Source of the DNA: CADEFF01 sp964569315
GTDB taxonomy: Bacteria > Pseudomonadota > Alphaproteobacteria > Dongiales > Dongiaceae
Length of the DNA: 22,871 nucleotides
Assembly: GCA_964569315.1 (NCBI GenBank)
Contig: CAZMUZ010000057.1
Coordinates: 1 to 22,871 of the forward strand
Reading direction: 5' to 3'
In this document: one piece after another, positions 7,707 through 16,246 of the stretch
Position numbering within the stretch: the stretch's first letter is position 1
Layout of the letters: the number at the start of each line of letters is the position of its first letter
Program-made: the position numbers and the translations under genes
The notes under the pieces: model-generated
Told to the model about the DNA's origin: nothing
Databases searched by the model: none
The model's input: the letters and a program-made list of their open reading frames with translations, nothing else

Positions 7707-9784
7707 GAGGCCCGTTCCCGCGAGATCGCCTCCGCCGGGAAGCTCGACCGCAGCTCCGCCCCGATCGCGGCCACCACGCTCGCCCAGTCGCGGCGCTTTG
7801 GCTGCCGGAAGAGGCGATGATGCGGATACCAGGGCGAGTCCGCGCGATCGAGGAACCAGCGGAAATCGGTGATATGCGACAGCATGATCCAGGCCGGCCT
7901 GCCGAGCGCCCCGGCGAGATGGCCGACCGCGCTGTCGATGGTGACGACGAGATCGAGATTGTCGACGAGCGCCGCCGTGTCGGCGAAGTCGCCCAGATCC
8001 TCCGTCCAGTCCACGATCCGGTTGCCGAAGCCGCCGGCGAGGATCTGCTCGCTGCCCTGTCCCTTCTGCAGGCTGACGAAGGAGGCGGAATGGTCGAGCA
8101 GCGGCGCCAGGGCCGCGAGCGGCAGCGAGCGATTGCGGTCGTCGCGATAGCGGGGATTGCCCTGCCAGACGAGCCCGATCCAAGGCCGCGGCAGCGCGGT
8201 CAGCCTGACCTGCCAGCGCCGGCGGGCCTCCGGCTCCGCCGCCAGATAGGGAATCCGCGCCGGGATCGTGTCGGCGCGCGTGCCGCAATATTGCGGCATG
8301 TCCATGAGCCGGACCTCGAAATCGACCTTCTCGCCGGGCTCCTTCGCCTCGACGATGCGGTCCGCGCCGCTGAGGCTCGCGAAGAGCCGCCGCAGGCTCG
8401 GCGGGCAATCGACCAGCACCCGCGCGCCGCGCTCGGCGGCGATTTCGGCATAGCGCGCGAACTGGATGATGTCGCCCATGCCCTGCTCGCGCAGGATGAG
8501 CAAGGTCCTGCCTTCGAGCGGTTGGCCTTCCCAGCGCGGCGCATGCATCTCGGGGCCGAGCGACGCCAGGGTTTCGGTGCGGGTGCGCCAGCCATATTCG
8601 CGCCAACCCGCTTCGTAGTCGCCGCGCTTCAGGAGCCCGAGCGCGAGATTGGCGTGGATTCCCGCATCCTCCGGCACGGCTGCGACGCCGCGCTGCCAGG
8701 CCTCGATGGCCTCGTCGTTCCTGCCATGCGCATGAAGGATGTGGCCGAGCGCGTTATAGCCGTTGCCGTGCGTCGGATCGCACTGGATCGCCCGCTCGGC
8801 GGTTTGCCGGGCGAGCTCGAACTGTTCGAGGCCGCCGAGCGAATAGGCGAGGTTGGCGAACGCGGCGGCGCTCTCCGGGCGAAGCTGCAGCGCCCGCTCG
8901 AAGGCGCGGCAGGCTTCCTCGTAGCGGTCCATCTCGTTCAGCAGGTTGCCGAGCGTATTGTGGCACTCGGCATCGTCGGGCAGGAGCCGTGCCTCGCGCT
9001 GACGCAGCTCGAGGGCTTCGCCCCGCTTGCCGAGCTTCTGCAGCAGCCCCGCGAGATTGCGCAGCGGCTCGAGCGCGGTCGGGTCCTGCGCGAGGGCGCG
9101 CCGGTGCATCGCCTCGGCCTCGGCATGGCGCCCCTCCTCCTGCAGCACGGCGCCGAGATTGACCACGGCCGGCAGATAGTCGGGCTTGAGCGCAAGGGCG
9201 CGGGTGAAATCCTCGATCGCTCCCGGCAACAGGCCCCGCTTATGGCGAACGCGGCCGCGCTGGAAATGCAGCCGCGGATTATCGGGATCGAGCGCGATCG
9301 CCCGGTCATAGGCGGCCTCGGTCGCGTCGGCGGGACGCTCGAGCGCCTGCAGCAGCGCCGCTTCGTGCCGGGCGGCGTTCGCATGGCGCGGCTCGAGCGC
9401 GAGCGTCGCCTGGAACGCGGCCAGCGCCTCTTCCGACCGCCCCTGATCCTTCAGTACGTTGGCGAGATTGTACTGCGCCGTGATCGATTTGGGGTCGAGC
9501 GCCGCCGCGGCGCGGAACTGCCGCTCCGCCTCGGCGAAGCGCTTCAACGAGGCATAGGCGGCGCCCAGGTTGCAGAGCGTGGCGAAATCGTCGGGCTTGA
9601 GCGCGGCCGCCCGTTCGAGAAGGCCGATCGCCTCTTCCTGCCGCCCGGTCTCGAAGCAGAGGACGCCGAGCCCGTGCAGCGCCTGCCACTCGTCCGGATG
9701 GCGCACCAGCACGATGCGATAGAGCCGCTCGGCGGTGACGCGGTCGCCGGCCTGATGCTTGTCCAGCGCTTCCCGCACGCTCAT
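7703..9784 (-). CDS. TPR-repeat glycosyltransferase (GT9-like), third gene of the operon, 693 aa
   Basis: This has a longer TPR array, about 12 units over residues 1 to roughly 400, followed by a GT9-like domain. Visible motifs are REQGMGDIIQFARY near residue 431, PWIGLVWQGNPRYRDDRNRS, FVSLQKGQGSEQI, TIDSAVGHLAGALGRP near 618, and SPWYPHHRLFR. The N-terminus carries HGLGVLCFETGRQEEA, a block almost repeated in the two upstream genes. The ATG at 9784 sits in an ATGA overlap with the upstream stop, with GGGGAG about 8 bases before it. A longer open frame to 9907 begins inside the previous gene and lacks TPR character, so it is rejected as the start. Probable cytoplasmic protein glycosyltransferase; biochemical role is inferred from domain content. 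Confidence 0.88.
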   Translation of the reverse strand: MSVREALDKHQAGDRVTAERLYRIVLVRHPDEWQALHGLGVLCFETGRQEEAIGLLERAAALKPDDFATLCNLGAAYASLKRFAEAERQFRAAAALDPKSITAQYNLANVLKDQGRSEEALAAFQATLALEPRHANAARHEAALLQALERPADATEAAYDRAIALDPDNPRLHFQRGRVRHKRGLLPGAIEDFTRALALKPDYLPAVVNLGAVLQEEGRHAEAEAMHRRALAQDPTALEPLRNLAGLLQKLGKRGEALELRQREARLLPDDAECHNTLGNLLNEMDRYEEACRAFERALQLRPESAAAFANLAYSLGGLEQFELARQTAERAIQCDPTHGNGYNALGHILHAHGRNDEAIEAWQRGVAAVPEDAGIHANLALGLLKRGDYEAGWREYGWRTRTETLASLGPEMHAPRWEGQPLEGRTLLILREQGMGDIIQFARYAEIAAERGARVLVDCPPSLRRLFASLSGADRIVEAKEPGEKVDFEVRLMDMPQYCGTRADTIPARIPYLAAEPEARRRWQVRLTALPRPWIGLVWQGNPRYRDDRNRSLPLAALAPLLDHSASFVSLQKGQGSEQILAGGFGNRIVDWTEDLGDFADTAALVDNLDLVVTIDSAVGHLAGALGRPAWIMLSHITDFRWFLDRADSPWYPHHRLFRQPKRRDWASVVAAIGAELRSSFPAEAISRERAS

Positions 9785-11994
9785 GAGGAATGCTCCCCGG
9801 CACGAAATTCCCGTCGATAGCTGGCGAACGCCGCGCCGAGTTCGGCGAGCGGCTCTTCCCACCGGTCCTTTCGCCGTTGTCGGAAAAGGCGGTGGTGCGG
9901 GTACCACGGGCTATCGGTCCGGCCCGCGAACCAGCGGAAATCGTTGGAGAAGGGGAGCAGCAGCCAGACCGGCTTGCCGAGCGCGCCGGCCAGATGGCCG
10001 ACCGCGGTATCGACGCAGATCACGAGATCGAGCGACGCGACCAGGGCGGCGCTGTCGGCGAAATCGACGAACTCTTCCGTCCAGTCGCGAATGCGGGGCT
10101 CCAGCCCCTGGGCCGCGATCTGCTCGCTGCCATGGCCCTTTTGCAGGCTGACGAGGCTAGCGCTCTCGGCCAGTGCCGGCATCAGGCTCTTCAGCGCGAT
10201 CGAGCGCTGCGCATCGCTCCGGTGCAGCGTGCTGCCCTGCCAGGCGAGGCCGATCCAGGGGCGCGGCAACCCGTCGAGGCGCTTCCGCCAGCTTTCGATG
10301 CGGTCCGGTGCCGCGCGAAGATAGGGCACAGCCGCCGGAATCTGCATTTGGCGGCTCACGGAGAGATAGGGGAGGCTCAGCAGCGGCGCCTGATAGTCGA
10401 TCGTCCCGATCGGCCCGTCCGTAGGAATTGCCGCGGCGAGACCTTCCATATCGTTCAGCAGCCGGGCGAGCGCCGGCTGCACCTCGGCGATCGCGCGCGC
10501 CCCCTCGTGCGCCAGGAGCGCGGCGTAGCGGACGAACTGGATCGTGTCGCCGAATCCCTGCTCCCATTGCAGCAGGATCGTCTTGCCGGCGAGCGGCTCG
10601 CCCGTCCAGGTGGGAGCCACAACGCGCCGGCGGTGTTTCTGGAACCGCTCGGTCCGCCAGCGCCATTCGAACTCGCGCCAGCCTTCCTCGAAGCGCTCCA
10701 TTCGGAGGAGGTGGATACCAAGATTGAAATGCGCATCCGCGTCGCCAGGCGCCGCTTCAACGCCCTGGCGCTGTGCCAGCAAGGCTTCCTCGTCGCGTCC
10801 TTGATCGGAAAGCAGGATCGCGAGATTGCTGAAATAGCGGCGCTGCGGATCGAGCGCGATCGCCTTGCGGATCGCCCGCTCCGCCGCCTCGAAGCGTTCG
10901 AGCTCGGCCAGCGCCGAGCCATAGTTGTTCCATGCCTCGGAGGAGTCCGGCTCCCGCTCGACCAACTGCGCCAGCAGAGCGAGGGCTCGATGAGGGTCGC
11001 CGGCGCGGATGCCGAGCGAGCCGGCCTGGAACATCGCTTCGTGGTTGGCGGGGTCGGCCGCGAGCGCCGCTTCGAAATGTGCGAGGGCGGCCTTGTGGTT
11101 CTCGCCTGCGATCTCCGCGCGGCCGAGCGCCAGGAGCGCGGCCACCGAACCCGGCTGCGCGGCAAGCAGCGCCTCTGCCGTCCGCCGGGCGCCATCGGTA
11201 TCGCCCTCGGCAAGCAACGCCGCGCTCAGATTGAGGGCGGCCTCGGCGAGATCGGGTTTCGCGGCAAGCGCCCTGCGATAGAGCGCGACGGCGGCGGCGA
11301 GTTCGCCTTCCTGCTGCCGAATCGTGCCGAGATCGCTCAGCACTTCCGCATAGTCGGGCCGGATTCGGATCGCAGCCTCGAAAGCGGCTGTGGCCGCGGC
11401 ATCGTCGGTGCCGCGCAACAGGCGGCCGAGGCGATATTGCGCCTCCGCCCGGTCGGGCGCGAGCGCGACCGCGCGCCGGAAGGCGGCGATAGCGGCCGGC
11501 CGGTCGGTCCCACCTTCGAGGAGCCGTGCCAGCGCGTAGGCCGCCGCCGCATGGGCCGGCTCGATCGCGAGCGCGCGCGCAAAGGCCGATTGCGCGCCGC
11601 CGCCGCGACCTTGGTCGCGCAGCAGCCGTCCCAGAAGAAAATGGAGCGCGGCCAGACCGGGCGCCTGCGCCAAGGCGGCGCGACATTCGCGCTCGGCATC
11701 GACGAACCGCCCGACGGCCGCATAGCCGTTGGCGAGGGCGCCCCGCATGGCCGGGTTCTCCGGCGCCGCCTGCGCGGCGCGTTCGAGCAGCAAGAGCCCC
11801 TCGTCGCGCCGACCTCCTTCGAAACAGAGCGCGCCGAGCCCGTGCAGCGCCGGCGCGAGGTACGCATGTGACGCGATCAGGGCCCGATAGAGGCACTCCG
11901 CCCCCTGCCGGTCGCCCGCAGCGGCAAGCCGCTGCGCTTCGGCAAGCCCGGCATTGTCGTCCGCCGATTTGTCGGGACGGATGGCCGCCTTCAT
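9781..11994 (-). CDS. TPR-repeat glycosyltransferase (GT9-like), second gene of the operon, 737 aa
   Basis: About 12-13 TPR units occupy residues 30 to roughly 440, the longest array of the set. The GT9-like domain follows, with WEQGFGDTIQFVRY near residue 471, PWIGLAWQGSTLHRSDAQRS, LVSLQKGHGSEQI, CVDTAVGHLAGALGKP near 665, and SPWYPHHRLFR before the end. The N-terminal block HGLGALCFEGGRRDEG matches the first and third genes of the operon. The start ATG at 11994 overlaps the upstream TGA and is preceded by GAGGAG about 5 bases away, a good ribosome site inside the upstream gene. The open frame continues to 12309 only as a shadow of that gene. The catalytic domain is clear at the fold level; the transferred sugar and the acceptor cannot be read from sequence. 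Confidence 0.88.
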   Translation of the reverse strand: MKAAIRPDKSADDNAGLAEAQRLAAAGDRQGAECLYRALIASHAYLAPALHGLGALCFEGGRRDEGLLLLERAAQAAPENPAMRGALANGYAAVGRFVDAERECRAALAQAPGLAALHFLLGRLLRDQGRGGGAQSAFARALAIEPAHAAAAYALARLLEGGTDRPAAIAAFRRAVALAPDRAEAQYRLGRLLRGTDDAAATAAFEAAIRIRPDYAEVLSDLGTIRQQEGELAAAVALYRRALAAKPDLAEAALNLSAALLAEGDTDGARRTAEALLAAQPGSVAALLALGRAEIAGENHKAALAHFEAALAADPANHEAMFQAGSLGIRAGDPHRALALLAQLVEREPDSSEAWNNYGSALAELERFEAAERAIRKAIALDPQRRYFSNLAILLSDQGRDEEALLAQRQGVEAAPGDADAHFNLGIHLLRMERFEEGWREFEWRWRTERFQKHRRRVVAPTWTGEPLAGKTILLQWEQGFGDTIQFVRYAALLAHEGARAIAEVQPALARLLNDMEGLAAAIPTDGPIGTIDYQAPLLSLPYLSVSRQMQIPAAVPYLRAAPDRIESWRKRLDGLPRPWIGLAWQGSTLHRSDAQRSIALKSLMPALAESASLVSLQKGHGSEQIAAQGLEPRIRDWTEEFVDFADSAALVASLDLVICVDTAVGHLAGALGKPVWLLLPFSNDFRWFAGRTDSPWYPHHRLFRQRRKDRWEEPLAELGAAFASYRREFRAGEHSS

Positions 11995-14318
11995 CGCCGC
12001 TCCTCGACCTCGAAGGAGGCCGGCGCCTCGCCCGCCGCGTGGCGACGCCACATGGCGCGATAACCGCGTTCGAGGTTGCGGACGAAGCGCTGCGTGTCGA
12101 ACAGCGGCGCCGTCGCGCGGTTCGCGGCGAGCTTCGCCTTCAGCGCGCGCAGCGCGTCTCCGTCGCGCGCATAGCGCAGCACCGCCGCCTTGTATTCGGC
12201 GATCGATCCCGCCACCAGCTCCGGCAGCCCGACGGCCTGCAGCACGCTCGCCGAGACGCGGCTCGCGAAATGCTGGCCGAGCAAGGTCACCACCGGGAGG
12301 CCCGCCCACAAGGCGTCGCTCGTGGTGGTGTGGCCGTTATAGATCCGCGTATCCAGCGCGAGATCGGCGAGCGAGAGGCGTTTCAAATGCAGATCCTTCG
12401 GCGGTCGGTCGGCAAAGACGAGACGCTCGGACGCTACGCCGAGAGCCTTGGCTTCGCGACGCAGATTCGCCGGCACCTCGGGATGCGAACTGGCGAGCCA
12501 AAGCACCGCCCCCGGCAAGGCGGCGAGGATCTCCATCCAAGCCTCGAACAATAAAGGTTCGATCTTAAAGCCTTGATTAAAAGAGCAGAAAACCGGGGCA
12601 TCGGGCGGAAGCCCATAGGCGGCGCGGGTCAGGGCGCGGTCGGCAATGGGCTGCCGGTCGTCGTTCGGCTGGAAGGAATGGGGCAGCCAGCAGAGCTTCT
12701 CTTGGAAGGCGCCCGCCATTTCCGGCGGCGTGACGATGCGATCGGTTACCAGATAGTCGATGAAATCGGCCCCGGTCGTGCCCGGATAGCCGAGCCACAG
12801 CACCTGGACGGGCGCCGGGCGCAGCGCCGCAATCTCCAGCCGGGCGCCGCCGGTGAAACCGTTGAGATCGACCAGGATGTCGATGCGGTCCTCGGCGATG
12901 CGCCGCGCCGCCGCGTGGAATCCGAGCGGCCCCACATCGACGAAGGCATCGGCCGTCTCCGCGATGCGGCGGCGATAGGCGCTGCCGTCCTCGCGACCGT
13001 GCGAATAGGCGATGACCTCGACGGCGCGACGGTCATGGCGCTCGAAGAGCCCGCCCAGCAGATGCGCCACCGGATGGTCGCGATAGTCGCTCGAGAGGTA
13101 GCCGATGCGGAGGCGGCGGTCCGGGTCAACCGCGCGCGAGATCGCGGGCATCGGAAGCCCTTGCACCCGCGCCGCGATGCGTTGCGACGCCAAGCGCGCG
13201 ATGGCGAGATTCTCGAACGCGTCCATGGAGCGAGAAAGGTGCGAGAGCGTGGTCTCCGCCGGCGCTTCGTCGCGCATAAGCGCGGCCCGCGTGTCCGCCG
13301 CCACCTTGCGCTCGACCGGCGTCGCCTCGACCCAGGCGCAGGCCTGCTGGAGCTGCCGCACGAGGAGGGCGGCGGCGGTCGGGTTCTCGGGATCGAGCCC
13401 GTGCGCGCGCCGGTAGGCCGCAAGCGACCGGACGGTGTCGCCGGCCACCTCGTGCAACGTGCCGAGATTGTACCAGGCGAGCGCCGAGGCGGGATCGAGC
13501 TCGCTCGCCCGCCGGAAGGCGGCGATCGCCTCCGCATTCCGGCCGAGCTCATGCAGCACGGCGCCGAGATTGATCTGCGCCGCGGCCCGGTCGGGCGCCA
13601 GCGCGACCGCTTCCTGCTGCGCCGCGAGCGCCTCCTCGAGCCGCCCGCGCCGCCGGAGGAGGTTGCCGAAATGGGTTCGATGGTCGGGCCGCGCCGGCTC
13701 CAGCGCGATCGCGCGGCGATAGGCCTCGATCGCCGGGTCGAGCGCATCCTGGTCGGCGAGCGCAGCAGCAAGGCCGGACCAGAGCCGCGCATCCTCCGGC
13801 GTCGTCGCGAGCAGGGTGCGATAGCCCGCGACCGCATCCGCGAAGTTGCCCAGGCGGCGCTGCAGATCGGCGCGCCGGCGGAGCGCGTCCGGATCGCCCG
13901 GCGCCAGGGCCAGCAGGCGATCGACCGCCGTCATGGCTTCGGACCGGCGGCCGACATTGGAAAGCAGGCTCGCCAGGTTGCGCCAGGCCTCGACATTGCC
14001 GGGGTCGAGGGTCGCGGCGCGCTGTAACATGTCGACGGCCTCGGCTTCTCGTCCTTCGGTCGCATAGGCGGCGCCGAGATTGGCGAGAAGCTGCGCATCG
14101 GCGGGCAGGATCGCAGCCGCACGCTCCAGCAGCCGGACCGCATCGGCGACGCGTTTCGTCTGAAAGCAGAGCGCGCCGAGGCCGCCGAGCGCCGCGCCAT
14201 GGGCGGGCGCTTCCGCGAGCGCCGCGCGATAGCCCGCCTCGGCGGCGCGGAGATCGCCTGCGCGATGATCCGCCATCGCGCGCTCGATCCGCTCCTCCAG
14301 GGTCGTCGCCTCCGCCAT
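11991..14318 (-). CDS. TPR-repeat O-GlcNAc transferase-like protein, SPINDLY/GT41 family, 775 aa
   Basis: This is a likely O-linked sugar transferase acting on Ser/Thr of cytoplasmic proteins, by analogy with OGT and SPINDLY. About ten TPR units cover residues 1 to roughly 345. The GT41-type catalytic region begins near residue 405 with RIGYLSSDYRDHPVAHLL, which contains the conserved His. It continues with LNGFTGG, WLGYPGTTGADFIDYLVTD, the donor-site block FCSFNQGFKIEP near 581, and GHTTTSDALWAGLPVVTLLG near 663. The ATG at 14318 is where TPR sequence begins; AAAGGCGG lies just upstream, and the longer frame to 14489 is low-complexity Arg/Pro. It is the first gene of the five-gene coupled run; its TGA overlaps the next ATG. 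Whether it uses GlcNAc or another sugar (plant SPINDLY uses fucose) is not decidable here. Confidence 0.9.
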   Translation of the reverse strand: MAEATTLEERIERAMADHRAGDLRAAEAGYRAALAEAPAHGAALGGLGALCFQTKRVADAVRLLERAAAILPADAQLLANLGAAYATEGREAEAVDMLQRAATLDPGNVEAWRNLASLLSNVGRRSEAMTAVDRLLALAPGDPDALRRRADLQRRLGNFADAVAGYRTLLATTPEDARLWSGLAAALADQDALDPAIEAYRRAIALEPARPDHRTHFGNLLRRRGRLEEALAAQQEAVALAPDRAAAQINLGAVLHELGRNAEAIAAFRRASELDPASALAWYNLGTLHEVAGDTVRSLAAYRRAHGLDPENPTAAALLVRQLQQACAWVEATPVERKVAADTRAALMRDEAPAETTLSHLSRSMDAFENLAIARLASQRIAARVQGLPMPAISRAVDPDRRLRIGYLSSDYRDHPVAHLLGGLFERHDRRAVEVIAYSHGREDGSAYRRRIAETADAFVDVGPLGFHAAARRIAEDRIDILVDLNGFTGGARLEIAALRPAPVQVLWLGYPGTTGADFIDYLVTDRIVTPPEMAGAFQEKLCWLPHSFQPNDDRQPIADRALTRAAYGLPPDAPVFCSFNQGFKIEPLLFEAWMEILAALPGAVLWLASSHPEVPANLRREAKALGVASERLVFADRPPKDLHLKRLSLADLALDTRIYNGHTTTSDALWAGLPVVTLLGQHFASRVSASVLQAVGLPELVAGSIAEYKAAVLRYARDGDALRALKAKLAANRATAPLFDTQRFVRNLERGYRAMWRRHAAGEAPASFEVEERR

Positions 14319-14515
14319 CCGCCGCCTTTCCCGGAACCCGTGCCCCTGCGCCGGCCGCCCCCGCGCCGGCCGCCAATGTCGGGCGCATCTTCGCATCCGC
14401 CGCCGAATCGATCCAAGCCTCGCCGGCCCGGGCCCCGCGGGCTGGCCTTGGGGTCGCGCCGCGCGATATGTTGGCCCGACCTCCATCAAGGGATCGCCCG
14501 CGTCCGCATATCGTC
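14319..14515. promoter_or_regulatory. Divergent intergenic region between the glycosyltransferase operon and djlA
   Basis: These 197 bases must carry the start signals for both directions. Two copies of GCGCCGGCCGCC (14348-14359 and 14363-14374) form a 15-bp-spaced direct repeat. An inverted repeat GCCGGCCCG / CGGGCTGGC (14422-14430 and 14438-14446) has one G-U pair and a 7-base loop. I see no convincing -35/-10 pair on either strand. Identification of the repeats is direct; their regulatory role is a guess. Confidence 0.4.
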
Positions 14516-15277
14516 ATGAGCATCTGGGGAAAAATCGTCGGCGGCGCGGCGGGGTTCGCGCTGGGCGGCCCGCTCGGCGCGCTGCTGGGCGCGGCGGCCG
14601 GCCATGCGGTCGACTGGCTGCATGCCGCGAACCAGCAGGTCGCGACGATCGACGAGGCGCCGATGCCGGACGAGCGCGCGGCCACGCGGCAGATCGCCTT
14701 CACCATCGCGGTCATCGCGCTCGGCGCCAAGATGGCGAAGGCCGACGGCCGCGTGACGCGCGCGGAGATCGCCGCCTTCAAGCAGGTCTTCCAGGTGCCG
14801 CCCGAGGAACTCGGAAATGTCGGGCGGCTGTTCGACCAGGCGCGCAAGGACACCGCCGGCTTCGACGCCTATGCCCGCCAGGTCGCGAGGATGTTCCCGC
14901 GCCGGTCGAAAGTCCTGGAAGAGCTCCTGGACGGCCTCTTCCACATCGCCAAGGCCGATTCCAGGGTCAGCCCGGAGGAGCTTCGCTTCCTGCGCGAGGT
15001 TGCCGCCATCTTCGGATTCTCGGGAGCGGATTTCGAGCGCATCCGCCACGCCCATCTCGGCGCCGACGAAGCCGATCCCTACACCATCCTCGGCGTGTCC
15101 CGCGACGCCACCTCGGCCGAGATCAAGGCGAGCTGGCGGCGGCGCATCCGCGAGACCCATCCCGACAAGCTGATCGCCCAGGGCCTGCCCAAGGAGTTCA
15201 TCGATCTTGCTACCGAAAAAATGGCCCGCATCAATGCCGCCTACGACACGATCGCGAAGGCGCGCGGCATCACCTGA
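14516..15277 (+). CDS. djlA: DjlA-type membrane-anchored co-chaperone (TerB + J domain), 253 aa
   Basis: This is a J-domain protein that would stimulate the ATPase of DnaK. Residues 3-35 form a Gly/Ala-rich hydrophobic segment (GGAAGFALGGPLGALLGAAA), like the glycine-zipper membrane anchor of DjlA. A TerB-like helical domain spans roughly 55-170, with the paired acidic motifs KADGRVTRAE and KADSRVSPEE. The J domain begins near 185 (DPYTILGVSRDAT) and contains the essential HPD at about 217-219 (ETHPDKL). Length is close to E. coli DjlA (271 aa). The ATG at 14516 is chosen because MSIWGK starts the anchor; an in-frame ATG at 14468 would add 16 residues unlike the family. Gene order with the amidase and rnpB fits alphaproteobacteria. 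Confidence 0.87.
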   Translation: MSIWGKIVGGAAGFALGGPLGALLGAAAGHAVDWLHAANQQVATIDEAPMPDERAATRQIAFTIAVIALGAKMAKADGRVTRAEIAAFKQVFQVPPEELGNVGRLFDQARKDTAGFDAYARQVARMFPRRSKVLEELLDGLFHIAKADSRVSPEELRFLREVAAIFGFSGADFERIRHAHLGADEADPYTILGVSRDATSAEIKASWRRRIRETHPDKLIAQGLPKEFIDLATEKMARINAAYDTIAKARGIT

Positions 15278-15367
15278 TCCGGCGGCGCGGGCGACGGCCG
15301 GCTCGGGAGCGCGCGTCGCTTTCCATGGCAGATCGCGGGCGTCCGATCGACCGATGGCTTCGACCCG

Positions 15368-16246
15368 ATGAGCCTGCTCGATCTGGCTGCGATCCTGGCG
15401 GTGATGATCGTCTGGGGCCTCAATTTCGTGGTGGTCAAGGTCGGGCTCGACGTGATGCCGCCCTTCGCCTTCGTGATGACGCGCTTCATCATGGTGGCGA
15501 TCATCCTCGCGCCCTTCATCAAGTGGCCGAAGCGGCCCTGGGCGCTGCTCGGCCTCTCGGTCACGCTCGGCGCGCTCCATTTCAGCCTGATGTTTACCGG
15601 CATGAAGCAGATCGACGCGGCGACCGCGGCGATCGCGACGCAGCTCCAGGTGCCGTTCGCCGCCCTCCTCGCCGCGCTCTTCTTCAAGGACAAGCTCGGC
15701 TGGCGACGCATGACCGGCATGGCGCTCGCCTTCGCCGGGGTCGGCCTCATCGCCGGCGAGCCGCGCTTCCAGGGCGGGCTCATGCCGCTCATGCTGGTGC
15801 TCGCCGCCGCCTGCGTCTGGGCCTTCGCCAACATCCAGATCAAGGCGCTCGGCGAAGACGTCGACATCTGGAGCCTGAATGGCTGGGTCGCGATCATGGC
15901 GACGCCGCAACTCGTGATTGTGACCGTCCTCTTCGAGGGAAACCCGCTCGCGACGGTGGACTGGACGGACCTCGCGGTCTGGGGCGTGCTCTGCTTCCAG
16001 GTGTTTCTGGTGGTGATCTTCGGCTACGCTGTCTGGTACACCATGATGCGGCGCTTCCCGATCAACCAGGTGATGCCCTTCACATTGCTCGTGCCGTTGT
16101 TCGGCGTCGGCGCGAGCGTGCTGTTGTTGGGCGAGGCCCTGACCCTGCCGATGGCGATCGGCGGCATCGCCACGATGATCGGGGTCGCCATCTGCGTCAT
16201 AAGGCGACCGCGCGCGGTGGCCGACGCGACCAAGGGCGGGATGTGA
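15368..16246 (+). CDS. EamA/DMT-family transporter, 292 aa
   Basis: This is an inner-membrane metabolite exporter or importer of the drug/metabolite transporter superfamily. The hydrophobic profile shows about ten membrane segments in two EamA halves. The first half starts with AAILAVMIVWGLNFVVVKVG and the second begins near residue 135 (MPLMLVLAAACVWAFANIQI). The conserved end-of-domain patterns ALLAALFFKDKLGWRRMTGM and LLLGEALTLPMAIGGIAT are present. Length matches the family (about 290-300 aa). The substrate is unknown; relatives include amino-acid exporters. There is no obvious ribosome site before the ATG. A five-codon frame (15354-15371) ends across the start codon and may couple it. 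The TGA overlaps the following amidase start. Confidence 0.88.
   Translation: MSLLDLAAILAVMIVWGLNFVVVKVGLDVMPPFAFVMTRFIMVAIILAPFIKWPKRPWALLGLSVTLGALHFSLMFTGMKQIDAATAAIATQLQVPFAALLAALFFKDKLGWRRMTGMALAFAGVGLIAGEPRFQGGLMPLMLVLAAACVWAFANIQIKALGEDVDIWSLNGWVAIMATPQLVIVTVLFEGNPLATVDWTDLAVWGVLCFQVFLVVIFGYAVWYTMMRRFPINQVMPFTLLVPLFGVGASVLLLGEALTLPMAIGGIATMIGVAICVIRRPRAVADATKGGM

Noticed and set aside
4246..11871. Four plus-strand frames of 616-693 codons (4246-6096, 5949-7820, 7817-9820, 9790-11871)
   Set aside because: Each mirrors one TPR-glycosyltransferase in the opposite phase, including the junctions; none shows a protein family.
14486..15910. Minus-strand frame of 474 codons opposite djlA and the transporter
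   Set aside because: Shadow of two well-supported plus-strand genes; it crosses their intergenic gap without any domain.
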